DNA of 64,000 bases, taken from Aeromicrobium flavum (lineage in GTDB: Bacteria > Actinomycetota > Actinomycetes > Propionibacteriales > Nocardioidaceae). The stretch lies in contig NZ_BJZQ01000001.1 of assembly GCF_007992115.1 (NCBI RefSeq), positions 310,001-374,000 of the forward strand, written 5' to 3'. Shown piece after piece: positions 33,417 to 43,415 of this stretch (positions are counted from its first letter, which is position 1; the number at the start of each line of letters is the position of its first letter). The translations under genes and the position numbers were made by a program. The notes under the pieces were generated by a model. The model was not told where the DNA came from, did no database searches, and worked only from the letters and a program-made list of their open reading frames with translations.

Positions 33417-34880
33417 TCAGGCGCGACCGGTCGACCTCAGGTGCAACCAGACCTGACTGGCCACGTCCGGGTCGTCGATGTCGGCGCCGAGGAGCTCGGT
33501 GACGCGTCCCATCCGGTGCCGCAGGGTGTTGCGATGGACGCCGAGCTCGCGCGATGCGGGGTCCCACTGGCCGCGGTGACGCAGGTAGGCCACGAGCGCG
33601 CCCACGAGGTCGGCCCGGCGATAGGCGAGGACCCGGTCCAGTCCGTCCGTCCACGGCGAGTCGAGCCGGCGGCCATGGGCCGACCGCTCGACCTGTCCGG
33701 CCTCGACGCCGGGAAGACGGTGCGCGAGCCCGACGCGTACGTCGTGCACGGTCTCGACGGCGGACGGCGGCGACAGCACCGCCGCGGACTGGGGGTCGGC
33801 GCGCTGCAGGAGCTGCGCGAGCCGGTCGAGGTCCGGGGCCGGTGCCGGGCACGCGAACCACGCGTCGTCCTCGGCGCGCTCGCGCGCTCCGGGAAGGGCC
33901 GACGGGCACCAGCGCATGACCGCCTCGACGACGTCGGCCGGACGGCTCGAGCGGACGGCCAGCACCACGACCGTGTCGGACGGGGACCCCACGCGCGAGC
34001 GGGCGGCGAGGCGCCGCGCGGGCTCGAGCATGCCGAGGTCGAGGAGGGTGGCGACGGACTCGCGTCGTGCCCGGTCCGCGGCGTCCGCGCGGTGGCGCTG
34101 CACCGACTCCATGCTCAGCAGCGACGCGGCGGTGATCGCGAGCCGGCGGGCGTTGGGGCCGATCGCGTCGGACGACCCGAGGGTGAGGTGACCGCTGACG
34201 CGCTCTCCGTGGGCCAACGGCAGCACGACGACGGACTCGTCGCGCAGGGGGAGCGTCACGATCGACCGTGCGTCGAGCTCCTGCTCCAGGATGCGGGCGC
34301 CGAGGTCGATCGCGTCGTGCGCGCGACCGGACGGGTAGACCTGCACCACTAGACCGGTGTCGTCCACCAGGGCGGTCCAGGCGCCCACCGCCGACGACAG
34401 GGCGCGCAGGGTCGCGCCGACGGGATCGGGGCTCAGGATCGCGGACACCAGCTGCCCGTGCGCGGTGATGGCGTCGGTCAGCTCCTGGTGGCTCGAGCGC
34501 GACCGCGCCGCCCAGTACTCCTTCGAGATCGTCAGGAAGGCCGAGTCGGGCGGCACGACGAGCAGGGTGATGTCGTTGTCGGCGCACGCCGCCACCAGGA
34601 TCGGCGGCAGCGAGTCCAGGTGCGGCCCGAGGCCCATGCCGACCGCGGCGACGCCGGCCTCGCGCAGGCGCCCCACGTAGCGGCGCAGGCCGAGGTCGTT
34701 GTCCGGCAGCGTCAGACCGGTGGTCAGCAGCAGCTCGCCGCCGCTGAGGTACGGCGTCGGGTCGACCAGCTCGCTGACGTGCACCGCCGAGACCTCGGTG
34801 CGACCCGGCTCGACGCCGGGCGCGGGGACGAGGTCCGTGGGCAGCGCCCGGCAGAGCTGGGCGATGGTGGGCAGCGACAT
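33417..34880 (-). CDS. PucR-family transcriptional regulator
   Basis: 487 residues. N-terminal PucR domain (LPTIAQLCRALP, SELVDPTPYLSGGELLLTTGL), a middle ligand-type region (about 130-300) and a C-terminal helix-turn-helix ending LVAYLRHRGQWDPASRELGVHRNTLRHRMGRV, the diagnostic PucR/CdaR end (split here across residues ~425-460). It is divergent from the aminotransferase operon at 34986 with 105 bases between starts, so it most likely activates that operon in response to an amine or amino-acid intermediate. Confidence 0.88.
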   Translation of the reverse strand: MSLPTIAQLCRALPTDLVPAPGVEPGRTEVSAVHVSELVDPTPYLSGGELLLTTGLTLPDNDLGLRRYVGRLREAGVAAVGMGLGPHLDSLPPILVAACADNDITLLVVPPDSAFLTISKEYWAARSRSSHQELTDAITAHGQLVSAILSPDPVGATLRALSSAVGAWTALVDDTGLVVQVYPSGRAHDAIDLGARILEQELDARSIVTLPLRDESVVVLPLAHGERVSGHLTLGSSDAIGPNARRLAITAASLLSMESVQRHRADAADRARRESVATLLDLGMLEPARRLAARSRVGSPSDTVVVLAVRSSRPADVVEAVMRWCPSALPGARERAEDDAWFACPAPAPDLDRLAQLLQRADPQSAAVLSPPSAVETVHDVRVGLAHRLPGVEAGQVERSAHGRRLDSPWTDGLDRVLAYRRADLVGALVAYLRHRGQWDPASRELGVHRNTLRHRMGRVTELLGADIDDPDVASQVWLHLRSTGRA

Positions 34881-34908
34881 TGAACAGAATGTACAGGGTT
34901 CGCCGGAA

Positions 34909-34927
34909 TTGGGATGTTCTGGCCCAA
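34909..34927. promoter_or_regulatory. Inverted repeat in the pucR-gabT intergenic region
   Basis: TTGGG and CCCAA arms separated by nine bases. A nearby GAAC/GTTC pair (34882-34901) also brackets a possible site. Either could be the PucR-type operator; support is only positional. Confidence 0.35.
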
Positions 34928-34985
34928 GATGCCGGGGTGCCGCACCGACGATGCTCGGAGAGTCGTCGAACCAAGGAGAACCCTC

Positions 34986-36329
34986 ATGGCCACACCCGTC
35001 CAGCAGCGCCTGCTCAAGACCGCGATCCCCGGTCCCCGGTCGGCGGAGCTGCAGCAGCGCCGCGAGGAGCACGTGACCTCCGGCTTCGGCGTCACGCTCC
35101 CCGTCTTCGTCGAGGAGGCCGGCGGCGGCATCATCGTCGACGTCGACGGCAACCACCTGATCGACTTCGCCTCGGGCATCGCCGTCACGAGCGTCGGCGC
35201 CTCGCACCCGAAGGTGGCCGAGCGGGTCAAGGCCCAGGTCGACAAGTTCACCCACACCTGCTTCATGGTCACCGAGTACGACCTGTTCGTGGACGTCGCC
35301 GAGCAGCTCAACCGCCTGACGCCCGGCGACCACGCCAAGAAGACCGCGCTGTTCTCCACCGGTGCCGAGGCCGTCGAGAACGCGATCAAGATCGCCCGCT
35401 CGGCGACCGGCCGTGACGCCGTCGTCGTGCTGGGCCACGCCTACCACGGCCGCAGCCTCCTGACGATGACGATGACCGCCAAGAACGTGCCCTACAAGGA
35501 GTCGTTCGGCCCGTTCGCGCCCGAGGTCTACCGCGCGCCGTCGCCGTACCCCTACCGCTGGCCCACCGGCCCCGAGAACGCCGCCGAGGAGGCCTTCGCC
35601 GCCCTGCGCGAGCTCGTGCTGACCCAGGTCGGCGCCTCCAACGTGGCGGCCATCGTCGCCGAGCCCATCCAGGGCGAGGGCGGCTTCATCGTCCCGCCGG
35701 CCGGCTACCTGGCCAAGGTTGCGGAGTTCGCCCGCGAGCACGGCATCGTGTTCGTCGCCGACGAGATCCAGAGCGGCATGGGCCGCACGGGCGAGATGTT
35801 CGCCTGCGACCACGAGGGCGTCGTCCCCGACCTGATCACGACCGCGAAGGCGCTCGCGGGCGGCCTGCCGCTCTCGGCTGTCACCGGTCGGGCCGAGCTG
35901 ATGGACGCCGCGCCCGTCGGCGGCCTCGGCGGCACGTACGCCGGCAACCCGATCGCGTGCGCCGCCGCGCTCGGCGCCATCGAGGTCATCGAGTCCGAGA
36001 ACCTCGTCGCCCGTGCCAAGCACATCGGCGAGAAGATCGAGGCCCGGCTGCGTCCGCTGGTCACCGGCGACTCGGTCGTCGGCGACGTCCGCGGCCGTGG
36101 TGCGATGCAGGCGCTCGAGCTGGTCCGTCCCGGCACCACCGAGCCCGACGCCGCGCTCGCCAAGGCCGTCGCCGCGTCGTGCCACGCGCAGGGCGTCATC
36201 GCCCTGGTGTGCGGCACCTTCGGCAACGTCATCCGCCTACTGCCCCCGCTGGTCATCGAGGACGAGCTCCTCGACGACGGCCTGGACGTCCTGGTCGAGG
36301 CCATCTCCTCGGCCGCAGCGGGCCGATGA
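34986..36329 (+). CDS. gabT: 4-aminobutyrate/5-aminovalerate aminotransferase
   Basis: 447 residues, class-III PLP aminotransferase. Marks are LIDFASGIAVTSVGASHPKV, FSTGAEAVENAIKIAR, VVLGHAYHGRS, VADEIQSGMGRTG and the Schiff-base lysine in TTAKALAGGLPL (about 287). Moves an amino group from an omega-amino acid to 2-oxoglutarate. Sequence alone cannot separate GABA from 5-aminovalerate, but the downstream CoA transferase and glutaryl-CoA dehydrogenase-like genes favour 5-aminovalerate. ATG 34986 has AAGGAG nine bases upstream; an earlier in-frame ATG lacks one. Confidence 0.88.
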   Translation: MATPVQQRLLKTAIPGPRSAELQQRREEHVTSGFGVTLPVFVEEAGGGIIVDVDGNHLIDFASGIAVTSVGASHPKVAERVKAQVDKFTHTCFMVTEYDLFVDVAEQLNRLTPGDHAKKTALFSTGAEAVENAIKIARSATGRDAVVVLGHAYHGRSLLTMTMTAKNVPYKESFGPFAPEVYRAPSPYPYRWPTGPENAAEEAFAALRELVLTQVGASNVAAIVAEPIQGEGGFIVPPAGYLAKVAEFAREHGIVFVADEIQSGMGRTGEMFACDHEGVVPDLITTAKALAGGLPLSAVTGRAELMDAAPVGGLGGTYAGNPIACAAALGAIEVIESENLVARAKHIGEKIEARLRPLVTGDSVVGDVRGRGAMQALELVRPGTTEPDAALAKAVAASCHAQGVIALVCGTFGNVIRLLPPLVIEDELLDDGLDVLVEAISSAAAGR

Positions 36330-37816
36330 GCGCCGCCGACGTCAGCCACGACCCCCGGACCGGGACAGTCGCGGCCACGGTCCGCCACAGCACGCCCGCC
36401 GAGGTCGACGCCGCCGTGGCGGCGGCGGTGGCCGCCGCTCCTTCCCTTGCGGCGGCCTCGCCGGCCCGGCGGCGCGAGTGGATCTCCGCCGTCGCGGACG
36501 CGATCCTCGCGCACCGCGACGAGCTGGTCCGCCTCGCGGACTGGGAGACGGCCCTGGGCGAGACCCGGCTGAGCGGCGAGGTCGAGCGCACCGCGGGTCA
36601 GCTGCGGTTCTACGCCGACGTCGCGGTCGAGGGCAGCTTCCTCGGCGCGACCCTCGACTCCACCGAGCCCGCCCTGGCGAAGGTCAACGTGCCGCTCGGC
36701 CCGGTGGCCGTGTTCGGCGCCAGCAACTTCCCGTTCGCATTCAGCGCCCTGGGCAACGACACGGCATCGGCGCTGGCCGCCGGCAGCCCGGTCGTGGTCA
36801 AGGGCCACCCGGCCCACCCGGGACTCACCGCGCGCATCGTCGAGATCGCGCAGCGGGCCTGGGCGGCCGCGGGCGGCCCGGACGGTGCCCTCGGCCTCGT
36901 CGTGGGATTCGAGGCCGGCACCGCCCTGGTCCAGCACGCCGACATCACCGCGGTCGGGTTCACCGGCTCGCAGGCCGGGGGCCTGGCGCTGTGGCGCCTG
37001 GCCAACGAACGCGAGGTCGTCATCCCCGTGTATGCCGAGATGGGCACCGTCAACCCGGTGGTCGTGACCCCCGCGGCCGGCGCCGACATCGTGGCGATCG
37101 CGGCGGGCTTCGTGGGCTCGTTCACGCTCGGTGGCGGACAGTTCTGCACCAAGCCGGGACTGCTGCTGGCGCCGGCGAGCGTCGAGGCGGCCCGCGCCGT
37201 CGGCGACGCGCTGGTCGCGGCCGACCCCACCCCGGTGATGCTGACCGAGGGGATCGCCACGGCGGTCGACGCCGGGATCGCCGGACTCGTGGAGGCCGGC
37301 GCCACCGTCGTCGCCAGCGTCCCCTCGACCGGAGCCGGCTGGTCCGCGCCCGCGACCGTGCTGTCGGCCAAGGCCGCCGACCTCACGGCCGGCAGCCGCC
37401 TGCTCGAGGAGGTCTTCGGCTCCGTGGTCCTCGTCGTCGAGTACGAGTCCGTGGCCGAGGCGACCGAGATCCTCGCCGGCCTCCAGGGCGCGCTCTCCGG
37501 CGCGGTCTTCGCGACCGGCGCGGACCCGGACGCCAAGCCCCTCGTCGACGCGGTCGCCACCAAGGTCGGCCGGGTCATCCTCAACGGCTGGCCGACCGGC
37601 GTCGCCTACACGTGGGCGCAGCAGCACGGTGGTCCGTGGCCGGCGACGTCGAACCCGGCGGCCACGTCGGTCGGCGCCGGCGCGCTCGGTCGCTTCGTGC
37701 GGCCCGTCGCGTACCAGTCCATGCCCGACGCGCTGCTGCCCGAGCCGCTCCAGGCCGCCAACCCGTGGGGCGTCACCCGCTGGGTGGACGGCGTCGTCGA
37801 ACCGGGACTGAGCTGA
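36326..37816 (+). CDS. NADP-type aldehyde dehydrogenase, probable glutarate-semialdehyde dehydrogenase
   Basis: 496 residues. ALDH catalytic cysteine in GGGQFCTKPG (about 273), glutamate in YAEMGTVNPV (about 238) and the cofactor region GASNFPFAFSALGNDTASALAAG. The sub-family resembles ketoglutarate-semialdehyde dehydrogenases, rather than classical GabD. ATG overlaps the aminotransferase stop, so it should oxidise the semialdehyde that enzyme makes: glutarate semialdehyde if the substrate is 5-aminovalerate, succinate semialdehyde if GABA. Overlaps the next gene by one base. Confidence 0.85.
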   Translation: MSAADVSHDPRTGTVAATVRHSTPAEVDAAVAAAVAAAPSLAAASPARRREWISAVADAILAHRDELVRLADWETALGETRLSGEVERTAGQLRFYADVAVEGSFLGATLDSTEPALAKVNVPLGPVAVFGASNFPFAFSALGNDTASALAAGSPVVVKGHPAHPGLTARIVEIAQRAWAAAGGPDGALGLVVGFEAGTALVQHADITAVGFTGSQAGGLALWRLANEREVVIPVYAEMGTVNPVVVTPAAGADIVAIAAGFVGSFTLGGGQFCTKPGLLLAPASVEAARAVGDALVAADPTPVMLTEGIATAVDAGIAGLVEAGATVVASVPSTGAGWSAPATVLSAKAADLTAGSRLLEEVFGSVVLVVEYESVAEATEILAGLQGALSGAVFATGADPDAKPLVDAVATKVGRVILNGWPTGVAYTWAQQHGGPWPATSNPAATSVGAGALGRFVRPVAYQSMPDALLPEPLQAANPWGVTRWVDGVVEPGLS

Positions 37817-38964
37817 TGGCCGGCATCCTCGACGGCGTCGTGGTCGCGGACTTCAGCCGCGTGCTGGCCGGCCCTCTGGCCACCACGATGCTCGCCGACC
37901 TGGGGGCGACCGTCGTCAAGGTCGAGCGTCCCGGAGTCGGCGACGACACCCGCCACTGGGGACCGCCGTGGACGGCGACGACCAGCTCGTACTTCGAGTC
38001 GGCCAACCGCTCGAAGCAGAGCATCGCCCTCGACCTGTCGGACCCGGACGACCACGCGGTCGCGCTCGACCTGGCCAGTCGCGCCGACGTGCTCGTCGAG
38101 AACTTCAAGCACGGCACCCTGGCCGGCAAGGGCCTGGGCTACGAGCAGCTGTCCGAGGTCAACCCCCGCCTGGTCTACTGCTCGGTCACCGGCTTCGGCT
38201 CGGCCGGGGGAGCGGACCTGCCCGGCTACGACTTCCTCGTGCAGGCCGTCGGCGGCCTGATGAGCATCACCGGCGACGCCGCCGGCGAGCCGACGAAGGT
38301 GGGGGTCGCGCTCGTCGACGTGCTCACCTCGAAGGACGCCTACGCGGCGATCATGGCCGCGCTGTTCGAGCGCGAGCGGTCGGGCCGCGGGCAGCACGTC
38401 GAGGTGAACCTGCTCTCGAGCCTGCTCGGCTCGCTGGCCAACCAGGCCTCGGCCTACCTGGCCACCGGCACGGCGCCGCGGCGCCAGGGCAACGCGCACC
38501 CGTCCATCGCGCCGTACCAGACCCTGCGCTGCGCCGACGGCGAGTTCGCCGTCTGCTGCGGCAACGACCGCCAGTTCGCGGCGCTCGCTGAGGCGATCGG
38601 CGACCCCGGCCTGGCCCGGGACCCGCGGTTCGCCACCAACGGCGACCGGGTCGCGCACCGGCTGGAGCTCGTCGCCGTGCTCGAGCAGCACCTCGCCTCC
38701 CGCACCGCGCGGGAGTGGTCCGAGCGCCTGCTCGCCGCCGGCGTCCCGGCCGGCGAGGTCGGCGACATCGGGTCGGCCTTCGCGCTGGCCGAGTCGCTCG
38801 GGCTCGGGCCCCGCGTCCCGGTCGGACCCGACGCGGCCGACCAGGTCCGCCACCCCGCCACCTACTCCCGTACCCCCGTCACCCACTACACCCGCCCCCC
38901 TCGGCTCGGCGAGCACGATGCCGCCGTCCGGTCCCTGTTGAACGAAGAGAACGAGGCAGTCTGA
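37816..38964 (+). CDS. Family III CoA transferase, probable glutarate CoA-transferase
   Basis: 382 residues. CaiB/BaiF family: opening VVVADFSRVLAGPLATTMLADLGA and VVKVERP, the catalytic aspartate in VALVDVLTSKDA (about 168), and EVNLLSSLL. It would move CoA from succinyl-CoA or a similar donor to a dicarboxylic acid. Between a semialdehyde dehydrogenase and a glutaryl-CoA-dehydrogenase-like gene, glutarate is the natural acceptor, as for mammalian SUGCT; this is inferred from operon order. One-base overlap (TGATG) on both sides. Confidence 0.85.
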   Translation: MAGILDGVVVADFSRVLAGPLATTMLADLGATVVKVERPGVGDDTRHWGPPWTATTSSYFESANRSKQSIALDLSDPDDHAVALDLASRADVLVENFKHGTLAGKGLGYEQLSEVNPRLVYCSVTGFGSAGGADLPGYDFLVQAVGGLMSITGDAAGEPTKVGVALVDVLTSKDAYAAIMAALFERERSGRGQHVEVNLLSSLLGSLANQASAYLATGTAPRRQGNAHPSIAPYQTLRCADGEFAVCCGNDRQFAALAEAIGDPGLARDPRFATNGDRVAHRLELVAVLEQHLASRTAREWSERLLAAGVPAGEVGDIGSAFALAESLGLGPRVPVGPDAADQVRHPATYSRTPVTHYTRPPRLGEHDAAVRSLLNEENEAV

Positions 38965-40154
38965 TGAGCACGTCCACCACCAAGGTGACCATCGATCCGC
39001 TCGACATCATCGGCATCGACGACCTGCTGACCCCGGAGGAGAAGGCGGTGCGCAGCTCCGTGCGCCAGTTCGCCTCCGAACGCATCCAGCCCTACGTCGC
39101 GGACTGGTTCGAGCGCGGCGTGATCGACGAGCCGCGGGTCCTGGCCAAGGAGCTGGGCAGCCTCGGCGTGCTGGGCATGCACCTCGAGGGCTACGGCTGC
39201 GCGGGCATGAGCGCCACCGACTACGGCCTGGCCTGCCTGGAGCTGGAGGCGGTCGACTCGGGCATCCGCTCGCTGGTGTCGGTGCAGGGGTCGCTGGCGA
39301 TGTTCGCGATCTGGAAGTGGGCGTCGGAGGACGTCAAGCAGCAGTGGCTGCCGCGCATGGCCGCCGGCGAGGCGATCGGCTGCTTCGGCCTGACCGAGCC
39401 CGACCACGGCTCCGACCCGGGCAGCATGCGCACCCGCGCCCGCCGTGACGGCGGCGACTGGATCATCGACGGCCGCAAGATGTGGATCACGAACGGCTCC
39501 ATCGCCGACGTGGCCGTCGTGTGGGCGCAGACCGACGAGGGCGTCCGCGGCTTCGCCGTGCCGACCGACACCCCCGGCTTCTCCGCGCCGGAGATCAAGC
39601 ACAAGATGTCGCTGCGCGCCTCGGTGACCAGCGAGCTCGTGCTCGACGGCGTCCGCATCCCCGACGCCTACGCCTTCCCCGAGGTCCGCGGCCTCAAGGG
39701 CCCGCTGTCGTGCCTGAACGAGGCCCGCTACGGCATCATCTGGGGCGCGCTCGGCGCCGCCCGCTCCTCGCTGGAGACGGCGCTGCAGTACACGAAGGAC
39801 CGCGAGCAGTTCGGCAAGCCGCTGGCCGGCTTCCAGCTCACGCAGCAGAAGCTCGCCGAGATGAACCTCGAGTACACCAAGGGCCTGCTGCTGGCCCTGC
39901 ACCTGGGCCGTCGCAAGGACGCGGGCACGCTGCAGCCCGCACAGGTCAGCGTGGGCAAGCTCAACAACGTGCGCGCCTCGCTCGAGATCTGCCGCACGGC
40001 CCGCACGATGCTCGGCGCCAACGGCATCTCGCTGGAGTTCCCGATCATCCGGCACATGAACAACCTCGAGTCCGTCCTGACCTACGAGGGCACCGTCGAG
40101 ATGCACACCCTCGTGGTGGGCCAGACCATGACCGGCCTGCCGGCCTACCGCTGA
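38964..40154 (+). CDS. gcdH: Acyl-CoA dehydrogenase of the glutaryl-CoA dehydrogenase type
   Basis: 396 residues. FAD-dependent; CFGLTEPDHGSDPGSM and KMWITNGSIADVAVVWA are the flavin-binding blocks. The glutaryl-specific-looking segment is LNEARYGIIWGALGAA. The catalytic base is the glutamate in LTYEGTVEMHTL (about 374). These features favour glutaryl-CoA oxidation and decarboxylation to crotonyl-CoA over short-chain acyl-CoA substrates. It completes the operon's path from 5-aminovalerate to crotonyl-CoA. One base separates it from the next gene. Confidence 0.87.
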   Translation: MSTSTTKVTIDPLDIIGIDDLLTPEEKAVRSSVRQFASERIQPYVADWFERGVIDEPRVLAKELGSLGVLGMHLEGYGCAGMSATDYGLACLELEAVDSGIRSLVSVQGSLAMFAIWKWASEDVKQQWLPRMAAGEAIGCFGLTEPDHGSDPGSMRTRARRDGGDWIIDGRKMWITNGSIADVAVVWAQTDEGVRGFAVPTDTPGFSAPEIKHKMSLRASVTSELVLDGVRIPDAYAFPEVRGLKGPLSCLNEARYGIIWGALGAARSSLETALQYTKDREQFGKPLAGFQLTQQKLAEMNLEYTKGLLLALHLGRRKDAGTLQPAQVSVGKLNNVRASLEICRTARTMLGANGISLEFPIIRHMNNLESVLTYEGTVEMHTLVVGQTMTGLPAYR

Positions 40155-40155
40155 C

Positions 40156-41436
<1,281 letters not shown>

Positions 41437-41490
41437 CGGGAGCGCCGGTCGGCGTCGAGGTCGACGCCGACCGGCTGCGAGAATGGCGCG

Positions 41491-42096
41491 GTGTACGTCA
41501 AGATCTGCGGTCTCCGCACGGCCGACCATGCGCACGTCGCGATCGAGGCGGGAGCCCACGCCGTCGGCGTCGTGATGAACCGGACCAGCTCGCGGCGCGC
41601 CACGCCGGACGAGGCCCGGGTCGTCGTCACGGCGGCGCGGGGGCGTGCGGACTCGGTCCTGGTGGTCAACGACCTGGCGGCCGACGAGGCGGCGCGAACG
41701 GCCCGTGACCTCGAGTTCGACGTCCTGCAGCTGCACGGCAGGGCCTATGGCGTCGAGGACTTCGCCGCCGCGCGGGCGATCGTGCCCCGCGTGTGGCGGG
41801 CGACCTCGCTGGACCTCGACCCGCCGCTGGAGGTGGGGGCGTGGGGCGAGGAGCGGCTGCTGCTCGACGCGCCCCGGCCGGGGTCGGGCGAGACCTGGGA
41901 CCTCACCGGGCTGGCCGACCGGGCGCCGGAGGGGCAGTGGCTGCTCGCCGGCGGCCTCTCGCCGGCGAACGTCGGCACGGCCGTGTCGACGGTCCGGCCG
42001 TGGGGCGTCGACGTCTCGAGCGGCGTCGAGGTGGCCCCGGGTGAGAAGTCCTCGGACCTGATCCGCGCGTTCGTGGCCGCGGCGAGTGCCTCGTGA
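41491..42096 (+). CDS. trpF: Phosphoribosylanthranilate isomerase-like protein (TrpF)
   Basis: 201 residues, TIM barrel. KICGLR with the catalytic cysteine (Cys6) at the N-terminus, VGVVMNRTSSRR, the phosphate-binding LLAGGLSPANVG and the ending WGVDVSSGVEVAPGEKSSDLI fit TrpF. The catalytic-Asp strand reads LLLDAPRPGSGETWDL, where usual TrpF has a GGTG turn, so the loop is slightly atypical. Stand-alone, not in a trp operon. GTG 41491 follows a GAGAAT box by six bases (leaderless-looking). Confidence 0.82.
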   Translation: MYVKICGLRTADHAHVAIEAGAHAVGVVMNRTSSRRATPDEARVVVTAARGRADSVLVVNDLAADEAARTARDLEFDVLQLHGRAYGVEDFAAARAIVPRVWRATSLDLDPPLEVGAWGEERLLLDAPRPGSGETWDLTGLADRAPEGQWLLAGGLSPANVGTAVSTVRPWGVDVSSGVEVAPGEKSSDLIRAFVAAASAS

Positions 42097-42123
42097 ACGC
42101 CCGAGGAGAGCCCAAGCATCCAG

Positions 42124-42129
42124 TACTCT
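42124..42129 (+). promoter_or_regulatory. -10 box of the SHOCT-protein gene
   Basis: TACTCT ends six bases before ATG 42136, with no RBS between: leaderless layout. Confidence 0.5.
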
Positions 42130-42135
42130 CACGGC

Positions 42136-42444
42136 ATGTTTGAGGAGAGCAGCATCGTCGACACCGTCTTCGTGGTCGTCTTCGCGCTGGTCCTGGTGGG
42201 GATCATCGCGACGGTCGTGCTCCAGGCCGTGATCTTCCGGCGGAACCATCGGGTGGCCAAGGCCTCCGGGCGGGACGTGTTCACCCTGCCGACCGATCTG
42301 GCCACCTCCGCGTTGAACGGCGACCTCTTCTCCGGACAGCGCTCGATCGAGGAGCGTCTGGCCGAGCTGGACGACCTCCACCGCCGAGGCGTCATCTCGC
42401 CCGAGGAGCATGCAGCGGCGCGCACCAGGGTCCTCACCGACTGA
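42136..42444 (+). CDS. Small membrane protein with C-terminal SHOCT domain
   Basis: 102 residues. One membrane helix (about 8-32), a basic cytosolic stretch, then a SHOCT motif at the C-terminus (SIEERLAELDDLHRRGVISP, then EEHAAARTRVL). Such short proteins are frequent in actinobacteria; the SHOCT part is thought to act in oligomerisation or as an adaptor. No specific role can be assigned. The next gene starts five bases after its stop. Confidence 0.8.
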   Translation: MFEESSIVDTVFVVVFALVLVGIIATVVLQAVIFRRNHRVAKASGRDVFTLPTDLATSALNGDLFSGQRSIEERLAELDDLHRRGVISPEEHAAARTRVLTD

Positions 42445-42449
42445 CGGTC

Positions 42450-43415
42450 GTGGCACGCATGAGGGTCGTGGTGGCGCTGGGTGGCAACGCCATCCTGCGC
42501 CGCGACCAGGCGATGACCGTCGAGAACCAGCGGTTGTCGATCGCGGACGCGTGCGGCCCGCTCGCCCGGATCGCGGCAGAGCACGAGCTCGTCGTCTCGC
42601 ACGGCAACGGTCCGCAGATCGGCCTGCTCGCCCTCCAGGCGGCCGCCTACGACGCCGTCAGCGAGTACCCGTTCGACGTCCTCGGCGCCTCGACCGAGGG
42701 CATGATCGGCTACCTCATCGAGCAGGAGCTGGGCAACCGGATCGGCAACGACCGCGCGGTGACGACGCTCGTCACGCGCACCGAGGTCGACCCGCAGGAC
42801 CCGGCCTTCGACGCACCGACCAAGTTCGTGGGCCCGGGCTACTCCGAGGACGAGGCCCGGGTCGCCACGCGCGAGTTCGGCTGGGTCATGCGACGTGACG
42901 GGGTGCGGCTGCGTCGGGTGGTCGCCTCCCCGCGCCCGCTGCAGATCCTCGAGCTGCGCCCGATCGGCTGGCTGCTCGAGCACGGTGCCGTCGTCATCTG
43001 TGCCGGTGGCGGCGGAGTGCCGACGGTGCGCAGCGTCGGTCCGCGCGCCACGGACGTGCTGAAGGGAGTCGAGGCGGTGATCGACAAGGACCTCGCCAGC
43101 GCGGTCCTCGCGCGCGACCTCCGGGCCGACCTGCTGGTGATCGCCACCGACGTCGACGGTGTGTACCTCGACTGGAACGGCGAGCACGAGCGCCGGGTCG
43201 TCAGCGCCCATCCCGACGCCCTGCACCCCGGGTCCTTCCCCGCCGGGTCGATGGGCCCCAAGGTCGAGGCGGCCGTGCGGTTCGCCGGCGAGACATGGGG
43301 GACCGCGGTGATCGGCTCGCTGCGCGACATCGACGCCCTCCTCGCGGGAACGGCCGGCACCCGCGTCGCGCGCTCCTGCGAGGGGATCGAGACCGAGCCC
43401 ACGCGTCGCGGCTAG
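42450..43415 (+). CDS. arcC: Carbamate kinase
   Basis: 321 residues (318 if the ATG three codons in, 42459, is used). Amino-acid kinase fold: VVVALGGNAILRR, VVSHGNGPQIGLLALQ, VICAGGGGVPTV, and DKDLASAVLARDL with VIATDVDGVYLDW. Interconverts carbamoyl phosphate plus ADP and carbamate plus ATP. No arginine or agmatine deiminase genes are adjacent, so the source of carbamoyl phosphate is unclear. Its TAG stop shares the palindrome CTAG with the stop of the convergent permease gene. Confidence 0.9.
   Translation: MARMRVVVALGGNAILRRDQAMTVENQRLSIADACGPLARIAAEHELVVSHGNGPQIGLLALQAAAYDAVSEYPFDVLGASTEGMIGYLIEQELGNRIGNDRAVTTLVTRTEVDPQDPAFDAPTKFVGPGYSEDEARVATREFGWVMRRDGVRLRRVVASPRPLQILELRPIGWLLEHGAVVICAGGGGVPTVRSVGPRATDVLKGVEAVIDKDLASAVLARDLRADLLVIATDVDGVYLDWNGEHERRVVSAHPDALHPGSFPAGSMGPKVEAAVRFAGETWGTAVIGSLRDIDALLAGTAGTRVARSCEGIETEPTRRG

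Noticed and set aside
34986..37816. Simple GABA shunt (gabT-gabD)
   Set aside because: The dehydrogenase is not of the classical GabD type, and the operon continues into CoA transferase and glutaryl-CoA-dehydrogenase-like genes, which a GABA route does not need; kept as an alternative only.
36013..38964. Very long plus-strand frame overlapping the aldehyde dehydrogenase in another phase
   Set aside because: Only its last part (the CoA transferase, from 37816) is real. The rest is Arg/Pro/Gly-rich out-of-frame sequence.
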